DNA of 64,000 nt from Phaeodactylum tricornutum CCAP 1055/1 (lineage: Eukaryota; Bacillariophyta; Bacillariophyceae; Surirellales; Neidiaceae): the NCBI RefSeq assembly GCF_000150955.2, contig NC_011669.1, forward strand, positions 697,667 to 761,666. The letters are read 5' to 3'. This document shows positions 21,746 through 30,907 of the stretch, piece by piece. A model generated the notes under the pieces. It was given only the letters and a program-made list of their open reading frames with translations, had not been told where the DNA came from and made no database searches. The position numbers and the translations under genes were made by a program. The stretch's first letter is position 1. Every line of letters begins with the position of its first letter.

Positions 21746-22642
21746 TTACTTACTGTTTGCTTTGAGTAGCACCGGAATGGCGGCTCGAAAGTAAACACTC
21801 CCACTGGTGATCGTGATGCCAGCACAAAAATATAAAAACGAAAAAGCTGCCTTCAGGACGACCTCTTTCCCGAGAATACCCACTTCTTCCCCGAAAGGAA
21901 TCAACATCAACAACGTTAAAGTTGCCATTGTTACAGCGGTTTTAAGCTTTCCTTGGAAGCCCACCTTGACTAGGTCTCGTTGCCCACGTTGCGCCATCCA
22001 TTCCCGTAGAGCAGAAACCGAGATTTCACGGGCAAGAATAATGGCGGTTGGAATAGCCACGCGACTCCCGTACCGGCCAGAAAGCAGGATGAGTGACGTA
22101 CTAACCATTAGTTTGTCCGCAACGGGATCAAGGAAAGCCCCAAACGAGCTAGATATGTCCCATTTTCTCGCCAGGAAGCCATCCAGCCAATCGGTGAAAG
22201 CAGCTGCAGCAAAGAGAGATCCAGTTTCAACGTGCTTTCCAGGTACGTAGAACAATCCAACCAAGCCAGGAATAGCTAAACACCGTGTGTATGTTATAAA
22301 ATTTGGAAGCTGATGCCATGGAAAAGAGGGAAGCTTTCTTCGAAGAAGTCCTGGAGGTGAAGCGTTAGGACCCATGAATTTAGCCGACGTATCCTCGGGG
22401 GTTGCAATCAACCGCGACAGTGAATTAGAATCGACCGTCGAATCGGTTATTTCGACAGGAGCCGCAGCAGCACCTGCTTCAATATCCTCGTGAACACCGA
22501 GCTGAGGCGATCCAGTGTGCTGTGTCCGAGCTGCGTGTGAAGCGATACTTGGCTGCGTAGGAGGCGTAGCAAAAGACGACGCAAGTGATGAAGAGAGCAA
22601 TGTAGCGAAAGCTACCACTAGAAAAAGGCGATTCACTGTCAT
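21746..22642 (-). CDS. PGP1: phosphatidylglycerophosphate synthase, plastid-targeted
   Basis: A 298-residue product from the ATG at 22642. That start gives MTVNRLFLVVAFATLLSSSL followed by ASSFATPP, a signal peptide with a plastid Phe motif; an ATG further upstream at 22840 would bury it. The CDP-alcohol phosphotransferase signature is complete: FTDWLDGFLARKWDISSSFG and AFLDPVADK give D-x2-D-G-x2-A-R-x8-G-x3-D-x3-D, which binds Mg2+ and CDP-diacylglycerol. The core starts near residue 120 (LPNFITYTRCLAIPGLVGLF) and has about five membrane segments. AIILAREISVSALREWMAQRG matches the PgsA branch, which makes phosphatidylglycerophosphate from CDP-DAG and glycerol-3-phosphate. Phosphatidylglycerol is the main phospholipid of thylakoids, so a plastid location fits. 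Confidence 0.9.
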   Translation of the reverse strand: MTVNRLFLVVAFATLLSSSLASSFATPPTQPSIASHAARTQHTGSPQLGVHEDIEAGAAAAPVEITDSTVDSNSLSRLIATPEDTSAKFMGPNASPPGLLRRKLPSFPWHQLPNFITYTRCLAIPGLVGLFYVPGKHVETGSLFAAAAFTDWLDGFLARKWDISSSFGAFLDPVADKLMVSTSLILLSGRYGSRVAIPTAIILAREISVSALREWMAQRGQRDLVKVGFQGKLKTAVTMATLTLLMLIPFGEEVGILGKEVVLKAAFSFLYFCAGITITSGSVYFRAAIPVLLKANSK

Positions 22643-23559
22643 TTCCAATGTCACTTCGTTCAAAATCGTGGGAGCTGGCAGGTATTCGAAAGATTTAATA
22701 TATGCGAATGCGTTTACCTTCTCAAGCAATTCATTGACAGTGAGAGTGAATGGAAAATTGATCAAATGCGAGCAAAATGGATTAGCCAACATGAGCACGT
22801 CCCGCAAAAGACACGAAGCTACGATTGAGAGCCATCCCATCCTGTCTCGTACTCGGCACAGGCAAAACAGGGACGCATGCTGTATGTGGTATAATTCGTG
22901 AGTTATTCAAGACTACGCGTGACTAGATTTCGTCCACCAATCACTTCACTCTCCGACACAGAACTTGCGTTCACTGCCATCAATAATCGGCCTTCGCCTG
23001 TCTGTGTGGTTATCTGCGCCTCACTGTCAGTAAGGAGTTCTGGCTTTAATACCATCCAGTGCTAGAGACAGTCTCTTTTTTGCTTTTACATGCTTACCTG
23101 TAAAACAATTAAAAAACATCTACGTAAACGTCCTTACCTGTAGAGGACCTCAGACGTAAAAGATGCATTTGATGTATTACAATGACAGCAACGGAAAAAG
23201 GGTGTATACGCTGAAAGTAAGTTGACCGAGAGATCCGATTTTTACGTTGCCCAGGCAATGATTTGCTGGGGATTTCTAATGGTTGAGCTGCACTTTACAG
23301 AAAGAGACTGCTGCTGGAAAGATCACTGAAAGTGCGCACCCGGCGAGATTTTCCCCGGATGACAAATTCAGCGCCCAAAGAGTCGCGTGTAAGAAGAGAT
23401 TTGGAATATACCTTCCGGCTTTACCCCAGAAACCAATGTGAAAGACCGGAATAGCAATAAATATGCCTCTCGCATGCACTAGAAGAGAGTGTTAATGTAA
23501 AGGCAAAAATTCGCATTAATTCTTATAGGATAGTTTATATCCTAGAGGATACGCAAGGC
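22643..23559. other. intergenic, PGP synthase upstream region and SmD3 downstream region
   Basis: Holds a 13-bp perfect palindrome at 23064-23076 (AGAGAC-A-GTCTCT) and two copies of CTTACCTGTA about 43 bp apart (starting near 23092 and 23133). A 67-codon frame at 23276-23479 on the minus strand has no support. Otherwise nothing is seen. Confidence 0.5.
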
Positions 23560-23895
23560 TTACTCGCGCTTGCGCTTCTTGAATCCGCCTGTCCTCTGTG
23601 ATGTTGCTTCCTCCATCTTTCGCTTCTGTGATGCGACCTTTTGAAAGATCGGCGCAGACTTCAAAAGATCCGGTAACGCAATAAATCTTATAGAGGACCC
23701 ACGAAGGTAAACATTTGGCATTTTAGTGATCTTTCCATTTCGCGCAGTCCGTAGTACATCGGACAAAGAAACATTCATCGTGTCTTCCGCCCCAACCAGA
23801 AGTCCCCTGTATATTTCTCCGTTCTTCATCTCAACGGTTATTTTCATTCCCTCTGCTTCAAAAAGCAGTTTGATCGGAACACCAACTGTACTCAT
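23560..23895 (-). CDS. SNRPD3: small nuclear ribonucleoprotein Sm D3
   Basis: A 111-residue intronless frame. The Sm1 motif is seen in GVPIKLLFEAEGMKITVEMK and NGEIYRGLLVGAEDTMNVSL. The Sm2 motif follows as NVYLRGSSIRFIALPDLLK, where the R-G-S-S-I-R core with an FIALPD-type ending is specific to SmD3. The tail (SQKRKMEEATS, ending FKKRKRE) is basic but lacks the long RG repeat of animal SmD3. SmD3 is one of seven proteins of the Sm ring on U1, U2, U4 and U5 snRNAs, needed for splicing, which fits a genome with many introns. Confidence 0.95.
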   Translation of the reverse strand: MSTVGVPIKLLFEAEGMKITVEMKNGEIYRGLLVGAEDTMNVSLSDVLRTARNGKITKMPNVYLRGSSIRFIALPDLLKSAPIFQKVASQKRKMEEATSQRTGGFKKRKRE

Positions 23896-24451
23896 TTTAA
23901 TCTAGAAGTCGCTGTAGAACTTGCGTCGGGTCGCAACCGTGGCAACACAATGCTTGAAATTTGAAGCTGCAGGAGAGGTTGATTGTGAGTCTCACTGGCA
24001 GTGTAGGCCGTCTTCAGCACACATTTTTGAACAGGGATTTTTTTTACAATAACTAGGTAGTTGTTATGGTAAATCAGCAGATACCTGCATGCTGGAGAGT
24101 ATGCGTGACAAGGATGTCTGTACCTCCCCCTACCCCAAGTAATTTCACTTTAGACTCGTCAATACACATCTCTTTTATTCACGGAGATCTCTCCATGCAT
24201 AGATCTTGAACTTTCGTGGCCGTTTGACTTGCTTTCTCTCGAGTAAAAGATCTTTCTGCAGCATGGAATGTGCTTACGTTTAAGATTATTCAATCCGCCG
24301 CTCCCGAGTATAAAGTTCGCGATGGATAGGAACTACCAATATGGATAAATACCTGTTGTACTTTATCAAACATCGAAATAAAGATTCCTGTCTGTTAGCT
24401 TTAGGTAACATTACTTGGGCGGAAAGTCTTCATTAACTGAAATGGAAGCAA
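23896..24451. other. intergenic, SmD3 upstream region
   Basis: Lies upstream of SmD3 and downstream of LAMTOR3, both on the minus strand. It contains a T run near 24040 and no supported gene or RNA. Confidence 0.5.
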
Positions 24452-24980
24452 CTACTGTTGATACACTGGGTCACTTTCATAATCAGGTCTGAGTGAATTG
24501 TTGAGAGTTGTGCAGAGAGGCTCAAGCACTTCTTTGAGTAAAGGGATTCCGCTGGAGCGTATAGCTCCAATGTTTGACTGGGGATTACAAAGAATAGTCA
24601 CTATCTTAATAGTAGAAGAAAGAATCACATAAGATGGGGGTGACAAAATCTAAAATTCTTGGATAGACATTTTCGAATCTTACCACTGGCGTTTGATAAA
24701 CATGAATGAGAATCCCATGGTCATAAATCGCAGTAACTTGTTGCGCTTTTTCCAGCCCAAGAACTGGAAGTTGCTTAGAAGCCGGCGCCCATACCGATTC
24801 TATAGATGCCAGCACGTCTTCGTTCAAAGGCTGATCTGTGGCGTAGAGGCGTCCCAGCGGAACTCCCTCAGTAGTTGACAACAGAATCGCCCGTATCCCT
24901 GCGCCCGCTTGATTGGTCCTTATTATAATCTGTTGAAGGGTGTTTTGAAGTGCAACTGGCAATAACGAAATTGAAGCCAT
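24452..24980 (-). CDS. LAMTOR3: LAMTOR3/MP1, roadblock-fold Ragulator subunit
   Basis: Two exons, 24684-24980 and 24452-24604, with a 79-bp intron (GTAAGAT...ATTAAG), give 149 residues. Exon 1 encodes ALQNTLQQIIIRTNQAGAGI and RAILLSTTEGVPLGRLYA, the start of the roadblock/MP1 fold. The splice joins HVYQTPV to IVTILCNPQSNIGAIRSSGI and PLLKEVLEPLCTTL, matching the last strand and helix of MP1. LAMTOR3 pairs with LAMTOR2 in the Ragulator complex, which anchors Rag GTPases and MAPK/TORC1 signalling on late endosomes and lysosomes. It is a short, easily missed family, and the assignment rests on the whole-length pattern rather than a catalytic motif. Confidence 0.75.
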
Positions 24981-25355
24981 GCTGGTGAAATACTCCCAGG
25001 CAAACGAAGGCCAACACTGTAATCGCCCCAGTAATTTGATAATAATATGGTTTAGAGTGAACTGAGTGTGTGACAGAGAGGAACAAATTCACTCGGGGTA
25101 GGCATGTGCCGAAGAGTGTCTGGCAGTGAACACGTCCATAGGGAGAATTGACAACCAGAGGTTGTCAACTACAAAATCTAAATAGCATTTCAGACATATG
25201 GAGTATATGTAGGAATCATCCTAGGACAGAGAGCTCATGTTCAGGAACGCCGCTCACGTGATACTCTGGACAGTGTGGAAATGATGCTGCTTTGTTTTAT
25301 GCGCAGAATTACATTACACAGCCTGACTTGACCTTGAAAAGTAGACGATAAGTAA
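24981..25355. other. divergent promoter region with hairpin
   Basis: Lies between LAMTOR3 (minus) and the coiled-coil/GOLD gene (plus). It contains a perfect inverted repeat at 25148-25168 (TTGACAACC-AGA-GGTTGTCAA). Confidence 0.6.
25148..25168. repeat. perfect inverted repeat, 9-bp arms
   Basis: TTGACAACC and GGTTGTCAA flank a 3-base loop (AGA). It sits about 168 bp upstream of the LAMTOR3 start and 188 bp upstream of the next gene, inside their shared upstream region, so it may be a protein-binding site or a hairpin at the 5' end of a transcript. Confidence 0.6.
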
Positions 25356-26828
25356 ATGCCCGCGGAGATGGACAGTAGTGAAGGTGACGACCGAGAAACT
25401 CCACCGGCAATAGCAATTCCATCAAAGAATTCAGATTCCGATCCCAACGCGGCGAATTCTGTTTCAGAATCCTCCGTCAGTGGCTTTCAGAACAACAGCG
25501 GGTCGAAGACGCCTGCCTCGAATGGAACATTGCTGACCACGGACCGCGCCCGAGAAGAAGTTGGGAGATGGGTGAATAATGCGATACTATCAAAAGTCGA
25601 TTGCGATGCTATAGATATCCTTTTAAAGGACTACGATTCCCTACGAGAAAAGACTACCAAGCTTAAATCTCTGTTGGGTCGCTCGGCGAAGGCCCAACGC
25701 GAGGCAAAAGTCGATCTTGACGCGAGTCAAAAGCGCCTCGACCATGCAAATCGAGAAATCGAACGCTTAAACAAGAAGATCGACAAGTTTGCGAATCGGC
25801 CCACTCATATGGAGCTTCTCGCTGATTTCGAGACAAATTTTGATCGTGCTCTGCTTAGTTTTGGACAGTCGGGTGGGCAGGACACCGCTCAGCCAGTCTC
25901 CCCTAATGATGCAGACATTGATATCGACAATTCTGCCGTTGTTGACGCTCTGCTAATGCAGGAACTCTCTGAGTCTAAGCAGCGCATTGAAAAGCTGGAA
26001 AGTTTGAATGCTGTGCTCGTACACCGCTCGTCGCAAATGGAGAGCGAAGCAAAAGAACGCAAACGGGATCGCGACGAACTGATGCGCCAGGTTGCCCACC
26101 TAGAATTGGAGAAACGCATGGCAGTCATGGAGGCTGAAGACGCTACGAAAGCCATGCAAGAAAAGGCTGCTAGTCTGGCAGAAATGCAAATGGAAATTGA
26201 GCTCGTTACGAAGGCTTCCGTCAACGCCAACGTTCGGGCTGCACAAGGAGAAGAAATTATGAAGACGGTAAAAACGGATAAACAGTATGTTCAGGAGTTG
26301 GAATCTCGGGTTCAGGCTTTACAAGAGTGGGCACTCGCATCATCTGAATCGAAGTTCTTGGCCCAGGAACGAGTTCGACTTCTGGAGAGTCAATTGAAAG
26401 TCTTACAACGAAATCGGACACCACTTTCCGACGATGCTTCTCCGAACGAGCGAATCCTATGGTTTCGCAAAGGAGCTTTGGTCGTTGGAGCAGGAGATGT
26501 AGGAGCACGTGTCGTGGGCATAGGGGAAGAATTTGCCGAAAAACTGAGACCTTCGGAACGGGTGGTGCTGCGTTGGCAGTTCGATCTGACAGGAGACGAC
26601 CTCGACATATTCTTTAGCATTTTGAAAGGACGATGCGAGACAGCAACTACGCGAAAAAATGCGGACATTTTGGCTAGAGTACGCAAGGTGAAGGGCGGAG
26701 CGGCGGGGGAACTCGAGAATGCCTTTGATGTTGCGGGTTCTTGCACCTTGCTGTGGAGCAACATGAAATCCTGGATTCGACCGAAGACAATCAAGTATTC
26801 TCTTGAAGCGGTTGCGCTAGCCGACTAG
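25356..26828 (+). CDS. coiled-coil protein with C-terminal GOLD-like domain
   Basis: A 490-residue intronless frame; the ATG at 25356 or the one at 25368 could start it. Residues 1-70 are acidic and Ser/Pro-rich. Residues 70-150 and 205-365 are long heptad-rich helices (for example QKRLDHANREIERLNKKIDK). The last 125 residues form a globular domain: VVLRWQFDLTGDDLDIFFSI, then FDVAGSCTLLWSNMKSWIRP and KTIKYSLEAVAL. The WQFDLTGDDLDIFF start and the LLWSN-x-x-SWIRPKTIKYS end match the GOLD beta-sandwich of Golgi-dynamics and SEC14-like proteins. No signal peptide or membrane segment is present, so the GOLD domain would face the cytosol, as in ACBD3 or SEC14L. A vesicle-tether role is inference. 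Confidence 0.75.
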   Translation: MPAEMDSSEGDDRETPPAIAIPSKNSDSDPNAANSVSESSVSGFQNNSGSKTPASNGTLLTTDRAREEVGRWVNNAILSKVDCDAIDILLKDYDSLREKTTKLKSLLGRSAKAQREAKVDLDASQKRLDHANREIERLNKKIDKFANRPTHMELLADFETNFDRALLSFGQSGGQDTAQPVSPNDADIDIDNSAVVDALLMQELSESKQRIEKLESLNAVLVHRSSQMESEAKERKRDRDELMRQVAHLELEKRMAVMEAEDATKAMQEKAASLAEMQMEIELVTKASVNANVRAAQGEEIMKTVKTDKQYVQELESRVQALQEWALASSESKFLAQERVRLLESQLKVLQRNRTPLSDDASPNERILWFRKGALVVGAGDVGARVVGIGEEFAEKLRPSERVVLRWQFDLTGDDLDIFFSILKGRCETATTRKNADILARVRKVKGGAAGELENAFDVAGSCTLLWSNMKSWIRPKTIKYSLEAVALAD

Positions 26829-26908
26829 TAACTTTTATTTCTACTCCTGATGTATAGTTGTTTATACGTGTCGATAAGTTTATCATGCAAGGTGATGAAT
26901 TAAAGCAA

Positions 26909-27844
26909 TTAAGCTTCTTGTTGGCCACGCGCTGCTGCGGAACGATCTTTGGTCCACCCAGTACCGCCCACTGAGCTAATGCAGGGAGCCTTACCAATGT
27001 ACGGAAAGTCTTCGACTTCGAGAGCATCCAAACAAAACTGGGCAACATCAGCTCGAGCAATAGATCCAGCCTCACCTTCAATCACGTTGATGATGCCAGT
27101 CGGAGGTTCAACAGTGAGGCCTCCTGGGCGAACAATACACCATTCAAGGCCACTCCTCTTAACTACCTCTTCTTGCGCGTTCTTATCGAGGAAAATTTTC
27201 TTCATTGCCGTCCACATAAGGACTTTGAAAAAGAAGGGTGCCTGGTTCTCGGAATCTCCGGCACCGATTGATGTGACGACAGCGAGTCGCTTCACTCCCT
27301 TGTCTTTCATGGCATTAATAATGTTTGTAGTTCCATCCGTCAACATGGTTTCCCCGACATCCGATGTTTTCCCACCTAGTGCGACGATGACTCCGTCAAT
27401 CTTTTGTGCAAACACTTTGTCAACGTCAGCTTGCTTTGTCACGTCCCCAGAAATCATTGTTAGTTTGGGGTCATTAAGAGGATTTTCTGCATTGGATCCT
27501 CCAGACCCTTTAGGGATGACGAGATTGGAAGGGTTACTATGTATTGTAAAGAGAGGTGAATCAGAGACAGTATAGTCTCGAATGTAGGCATCAATCAATC
27601 CATTAACTATGCAATGCACTTACCGCGTGAGACCTACAACATTGTCCCCGTTTTTGAGCGCTTGATACACACACTCGGACGCCGTCAAGCCGGAGGCTCC
27701 GAATACGGCAATCGTCTTCATGCAAAGCGCAGAATCGGACAAATGGGATAGGACTGACAAGGATTGCCGTCCCAAAAACGAGGACTGCTGGAACGCCCCG
27801 CAGCATGTCGCCAAAAGAGCTACAGCTGAGAAAACTCGAACCAT
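26909..27844 (-). CDS. plastid-targeted NAD(P)-binding Rossmann protein (atypical SDR)
   Basis: Two exons, 27624-27844 and 26909-27536, with an 87-bp intron (GTAAGTGC...ATACATAG), give 282 residues. The ATG at 27844 starts MVRVFSAVALLATCCGAFQQ, a signal peptide with a CGAF plastid cleavage motif. The Rossmann nucleotide loop follows: MKTIAVFGASGLTASECVYQ (G-A-S-G-x-T-A). Later features are MISGDVTKQADVDKVF, VDGVIVALGG-like sequence, RLAVVTSIGAGDSENQAPFF and SGLEWCIVRPGGLT. This is the NAD(P)H-binding/NmrA-like atypical SDR group, related to plant plastid proteins such as TIC62 and Ycf39-type factors. A catalytic Y-x3-K is not obvious, which is usual for this group. A role in plastid redox or assembly is possible, but the substrate is unknown. 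Confidence 0.8.
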
Positions 27845-28386
27845 TTTGATTAAGAAAGGGAGAAATTGAGATTCGTGGGGTACGTTGGCCAACTTTTGTG
27901 GGATACGATTGACAAAGTAACCTCGACGCAGGACGGCACAATTTTTTGGATCTTGGTGGTTTGTTGATCGATAGAAACGTAAGATGAGGTGGTTCCGATG
28001 TTTCATTGTGGTCCTTGATACAGGGCAGGGTTATGAACACATCCCTTCTTTTGCTAATAGCATCTGTCCGTCGTCCTTAGCTTTACGGGGATTCTCGTTC
28101 TGTTTTGAGTCACGAACGCTAAAAAACTCCGTTGTTTTTGGGATCCACGTGGAAGAGCTCATAGGCGTACATTCGTAGCGGTCTATGAAAAATTGCAGGG
28201 TGTAAGTAAGACCTTTGCTCAAAACTTAAAACAATCGCCACCGAAACCTTGTTGTGAAAACAAGAAAGCCACCGGACCCCACAAGGCTGCAAGGTGGAAC
28301 CTTCACTTTCAGTCGCTTCGTAGTTGTAATTAATAGCTGTTGAAAGCAGAGATTGCGTTTCGTGGAAAAAGAAGATTGGCGACAGA
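27845..28386. other. divergent promoter region, no gene seen
   Basis: Lies between the plastid Rossmann gene (minus) and the signal-peptide Derlin gene (plus). A 63-codon and an 83-codon frame on the minus strand lack support. No clear motif is seen. Confidence 0.5.
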
Positions 28387-29364
28387 ATGAAGTCGTCAAC
28401 CTTAGTGTCGATGCTACTCCTGGTGTCGGCTTTGTCGGTAGGCTATGTGCGGTCAGACGCATGGAGGCATGTCGCACCGACGATTACTACACACGTATTT
28501 CAACAGAGTGGTGGAGAGGATTTTCTGGAATTAAGAGGAGGGGCTTCAAAACGACGATCCAATAAAGCCAAATCGGCGTCATTGAACTCAAAATCCAGAA
28601 CCGCAACCGGCAAGAAGAAGGTCGGTGCTACAGCAGCTGAAAAGAAGTCTGCTCTCTCAGATACCATGCAGAGGTACAAACGGATTCGACCATTGACCCG
28701 TATATATATCACAATGGTTGGTGTGGCGACTTTGATTAGTATTATTTTTGGAGAAGAATTTACTCAAAGTCTGCTGGCACTGGATCCTACTCGAGCCTTC
28801 TACGGCTTCGAATTTTGGCGTCCGTTTACGGCGGCTTCCTTTCTCGGTCCAATATCCATTGGTTGGCTCATGAGTGGATATTACCTTTTCGAGTATGGTT
28901 CATCTCTGGAAAGGGCTTATGGCACAGCTCAACACTTTGTCTTCCTAATGTCACAGGTATTTGGCTTGACCTTTCTCAGTTCGCTAACGGGTCAGCCTTT
29001 CTTTGGCCAATCTATGATTACTGCTATGCTACACGTTCTCAGTCGAGCTATGCCGCATCAAAAAGTAAAGTGGCTCATTTTCACAGTACCGTACTGGTCG
29101 CTGCCGTACGGACTAATGGCAAGTGATGTCTTGCAAGCTCAGAGCGCTATGGCAGCCTTACCACACATTCTCGGTATTGTTTCCGGCCACTTTTATCATT
29201 TTCACAAATTCATATGGCCAAAAAAAGGGGGTGAAGATTGGTTGGTGGCACCCGACTTTTTGGTACGAAGATTAGACCCTGATTCCAAGGACGCCGCGCG
29301 AGAAAGTGTTAGCAAAGCGCTGAAGGGCAGAAAGAAGAACAAGGGTCATAAGCTTGGTGGATAA
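28387..29364 (+). CDS. Derlin-family protein with N-terminal signal peptide, candidate symbiotic Der1 (SELMA)
   Basis: A 325-residue intronless frame. Residues 1-23 (MKSSTLVSMLLLVSALSVGY) are a signal peptide. Residues 24-95 form a basic, Ser/Lys/Ala-rich stretch like a transit peptide, but without a clear ASAF Phe. From about residue 97 the Derlin fold begins: PLTRIYITMVGVATLISIIF, then FWRPFT (the WR motif), four or more membrane segments and GIVSGHFYHFHKF (the G-x3-G motif). Ordinary ER Derlins start almost directly at the first membrane helix and have no leader. Diatoms are known to carry symbiont-derived Derlins (sDer1) with a bipartite leader. These work in the SELMA machinery that moves preproteins across the second outermost plastid membrane. 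This protein fits that class. The C terminus is basic (KALKGRKKNKGHKLGG). Confidence 0.8.
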   Translation: MKSSTLVSMLLLVSALSVGYVRSDAWRHVAPTITTHVFQQSGGEDFLELRGGASKRRSNKAKSASLNSKSRTATGKKKVGATAAEKKSALSDTMQRYKRIRPLTRIYITMVGVATLISIIFGEEFTQSLLALDPTRAFYGFEFWRPFTAASFLGPISIGWLMSGYYLFEYGSSLERAYGTAQHFVFLMSQVFGLTFLSSLTGQPFFGQSMITAMLHVLSRAMPHQKVKWLIFTVPYWSLPYGLMASDVLQAQSAMAALPHILGIVSGHFYHFHKFIWPKKGGEDWLVAPDFLVRRLDPDSKDAARESVSKALKGRKKNKGHKLGG

Positions 29365-29438
29365 AGAAGTTAGCTCCGGATTTAATATAGTCTGCAGCAT
29401 TAACCTGTTTCTTCTTTGACGGTAAAGAAGCAAACTCT

Positions 29439-30338
29439 CTAAAACTCGAGGCCGGGAGAAGGAAATTTTTTTACCACTATGTTCAAAGACAGCATCACAC
29501 TTGGGCTCTCGCCTTTGTCAGTGACCATCATATCACGAAATGACAAGAAGGTGCCATCTAGTTCAAACACCATATTGTTGAAAAAGTTGGAGAGAACCTT
29601 GGTCAGCTCTTCAGCAGTCTCGCTAGAATTATCTCCGGAGGAAACGGCCTCCATTGCGACATCCGCCTTTCTTTCTGCAGTCGCGTTTCGCCGCAAACTG
29701 CATCGGTACTTGGTTCCCAGATGCATAGCGAAAAATGTGACAGACGAAGTGAGTGGATCTACCCTGGCATCCTCCTGCAGAAATTGGATTCCCGTCCTGT
29801 TTTTGGATTCTGATGAGGACTGTGGCAGTTCAGGAGGTTTCATGCGTGGGTGAGTGATGAAATTACCGAAATCTGCGCTCGTCAAGGCCACCATAGCTTT
29901 GCCTTTGGCGGGGTTCGTCAGAACCAGTTTCCGATTACTTAGGACACGGGAAATATCGAGTTCGCAGCTTTCGACGGACGCATCGATCGCCATGCACGTA
30001 AGGCCTAGACTCGATCGCCAGCCACGTCCTTTGACCGTCACCGGTCCGATGCGACCTTGTAATATTTCTTCGTTCGCCACTACGTCGCAAGAGACATCGA
30101 TCTGCTCGGCCAATCGAAGCCTTAGCGCTATTACTGCGAGTTGAGAAATTAAGGATGATGAAAGGTCCTTGGGCGATGGTGGCCCTAAGTCGAAGGGACT
30201 GGCCTCCCTCAGGAAGTTCCGAAAACCATTTTCCGGTTTGGAAGCCAGTATCGATATGGTGAAAGCACTTATCTGGAAAAGAGCCCCGATAAGCAGCAAG
30301 AAGAAAGCAAGGTATGAAGTCTGTATTCTCCTGACCAT
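29439..30338 (-). CDS. DUF2993 (LmeA-like) protein, plastid-targeted
   Basis: A 299-residue intronless frame. It starts MVRRIQTSYLAFFLLLIGAL and continues FQISAFTISILAS, a signal peptide with the ISAF plastid motif. The mature part contains LAEQIDVSCDVVANEEILQG and RIGPVTVKGRGWRSSLGLTC. It then shows an alternating beta-strand pattern, including SVMLSLNIVVKKF at the C terminus. This matches DUF2993 proteins of cyanobacteria and plastids, related to mycobacterial LmeA, which are thought to be lipid-binding. In algae and plants these proteins are plastid-located, in line with the targeting signal. It converges with the Derlin gene (75 bp between stops). Confidence 0.75.
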   Translation of the reverse strand: MVRRIQTSYLAFFLLLIGALFQISAFTISILASKPENGFRNFLREASPFDLGPPSPKDLSSSLISQLAVIALRLRLAEQIDVSCDVVANEEILQGRIGPVTVKGRGWRSSLGLTCMAIDASVESCELDISRVLSNRKLVLTNPAKGKAMVALTSADFGNFITHPRMKPPELPQSSSESKNRTGIQFLQEDARVDPLTSSVTFFAMHLGTKYRCSLRRNATAERKADVAMEAVSSGDNSSETAEELTKVLSNFFNNMVFELDGTFLSFRDMMVTDKGESPSVMLSLNIVVKKFPSPGLEF

Positions 30339-30603
30339 TTCAATGTCAAAGATCGCGAAGCGACCGCAATCAAATTGGGGTGAATAACTAGCTTGGTTTT
30401 GCTTTTGGAACTTTATGCAACGTGCGAGATTCCCTTTAAATCGCTTTGTCAGTGTTCCGCCGACTCAGAAACACGGCCGAAACATACATCAATGCAGATG
30501 TGAAACTGTACGACCGAGATTGAGAATGGAAACGGGACCTGCTCTCAAGCAAGCGATGCGGTTCGGTAAAGTCGATGGTGTCTGACCTGTACCATGACGT
30601 TGA

Positions 30604-30643
30604 CAATAATTCATTGGTAGGTCCGCCAATAATTCATTGGTAG
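30604..30643. repeat. 17-bp direct repeat
   Basis: CAATAATTCATTGGTAG occurs at 30604-30620 and 30627-30643, a spacing of 23 bp. Each copy contains the small inverted motif CCAAT-like/ATTGG, so this may be a doubled CCAAT-box region in the shared promoter. Confidence 0.75.
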
Positions 30644-30741
30644 ATTAGGGTAGGGCTGATAGCTCTTTCCTTATCAAGAAGCCTAAAGCGAAAAAGGTAC
30701 CGCCTATCTACTGCCTAGTAGTACGTGTCATTTTTTTTTGT

Positions 30742-30781
30742 CCTCTCAAGAGGGAAAATCTTGTCCTCTTAATAGGACAAG
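30742..30781. repeat. two adjacent inverted repeats
   Basis: CCTCT-CA-AGAGG (30742-30753) is followed by CTTGTCCT-CTTAAT-AGGACAAG (30760-30781, 8-bp arms). They share the TTGTCCTCT core, so the pair may come from a small duplication. It lies about 130 bp upstream of the gene at 30908. Confidence 0.6.
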
Positions 30782-30907
30782 CGCCTGTAGCCCAGACGCT
30801 TCTCTAGCTAGTTACTATTTCACACGTTGTTACACGAACATTTGAAATGAGCATTTTTACAAGACAATTCATTACTCTTGTGTTCGATATAAAAATCAAA
30901 TCTTCCT

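Larger units (their letters stand above)
30339..30907. other. divergent promoter region with short repeats
   Basis: Lies between the DUF2993 gene (minus) and the sulfotransferase-like gene (plus). It contains a 17-bp direct repeat (30604-30643), a run of nine T and two small inverted repeats (30742-30753 and 30760-30781). Confidence 0.7.

Noticed and set aside
23276-23479. 67-codon minus-strand frame with hydrophobic residues upstream of PGP synthase
   Set aside because: Short, no family and no clear start context. It lies between two well-defined genes in an A/T-rich stretch.
26949-27575. 208-codon plus-strand frame
   Set aside because: Antisense to the plastid Rossmann gene, including its intron; no independent support.
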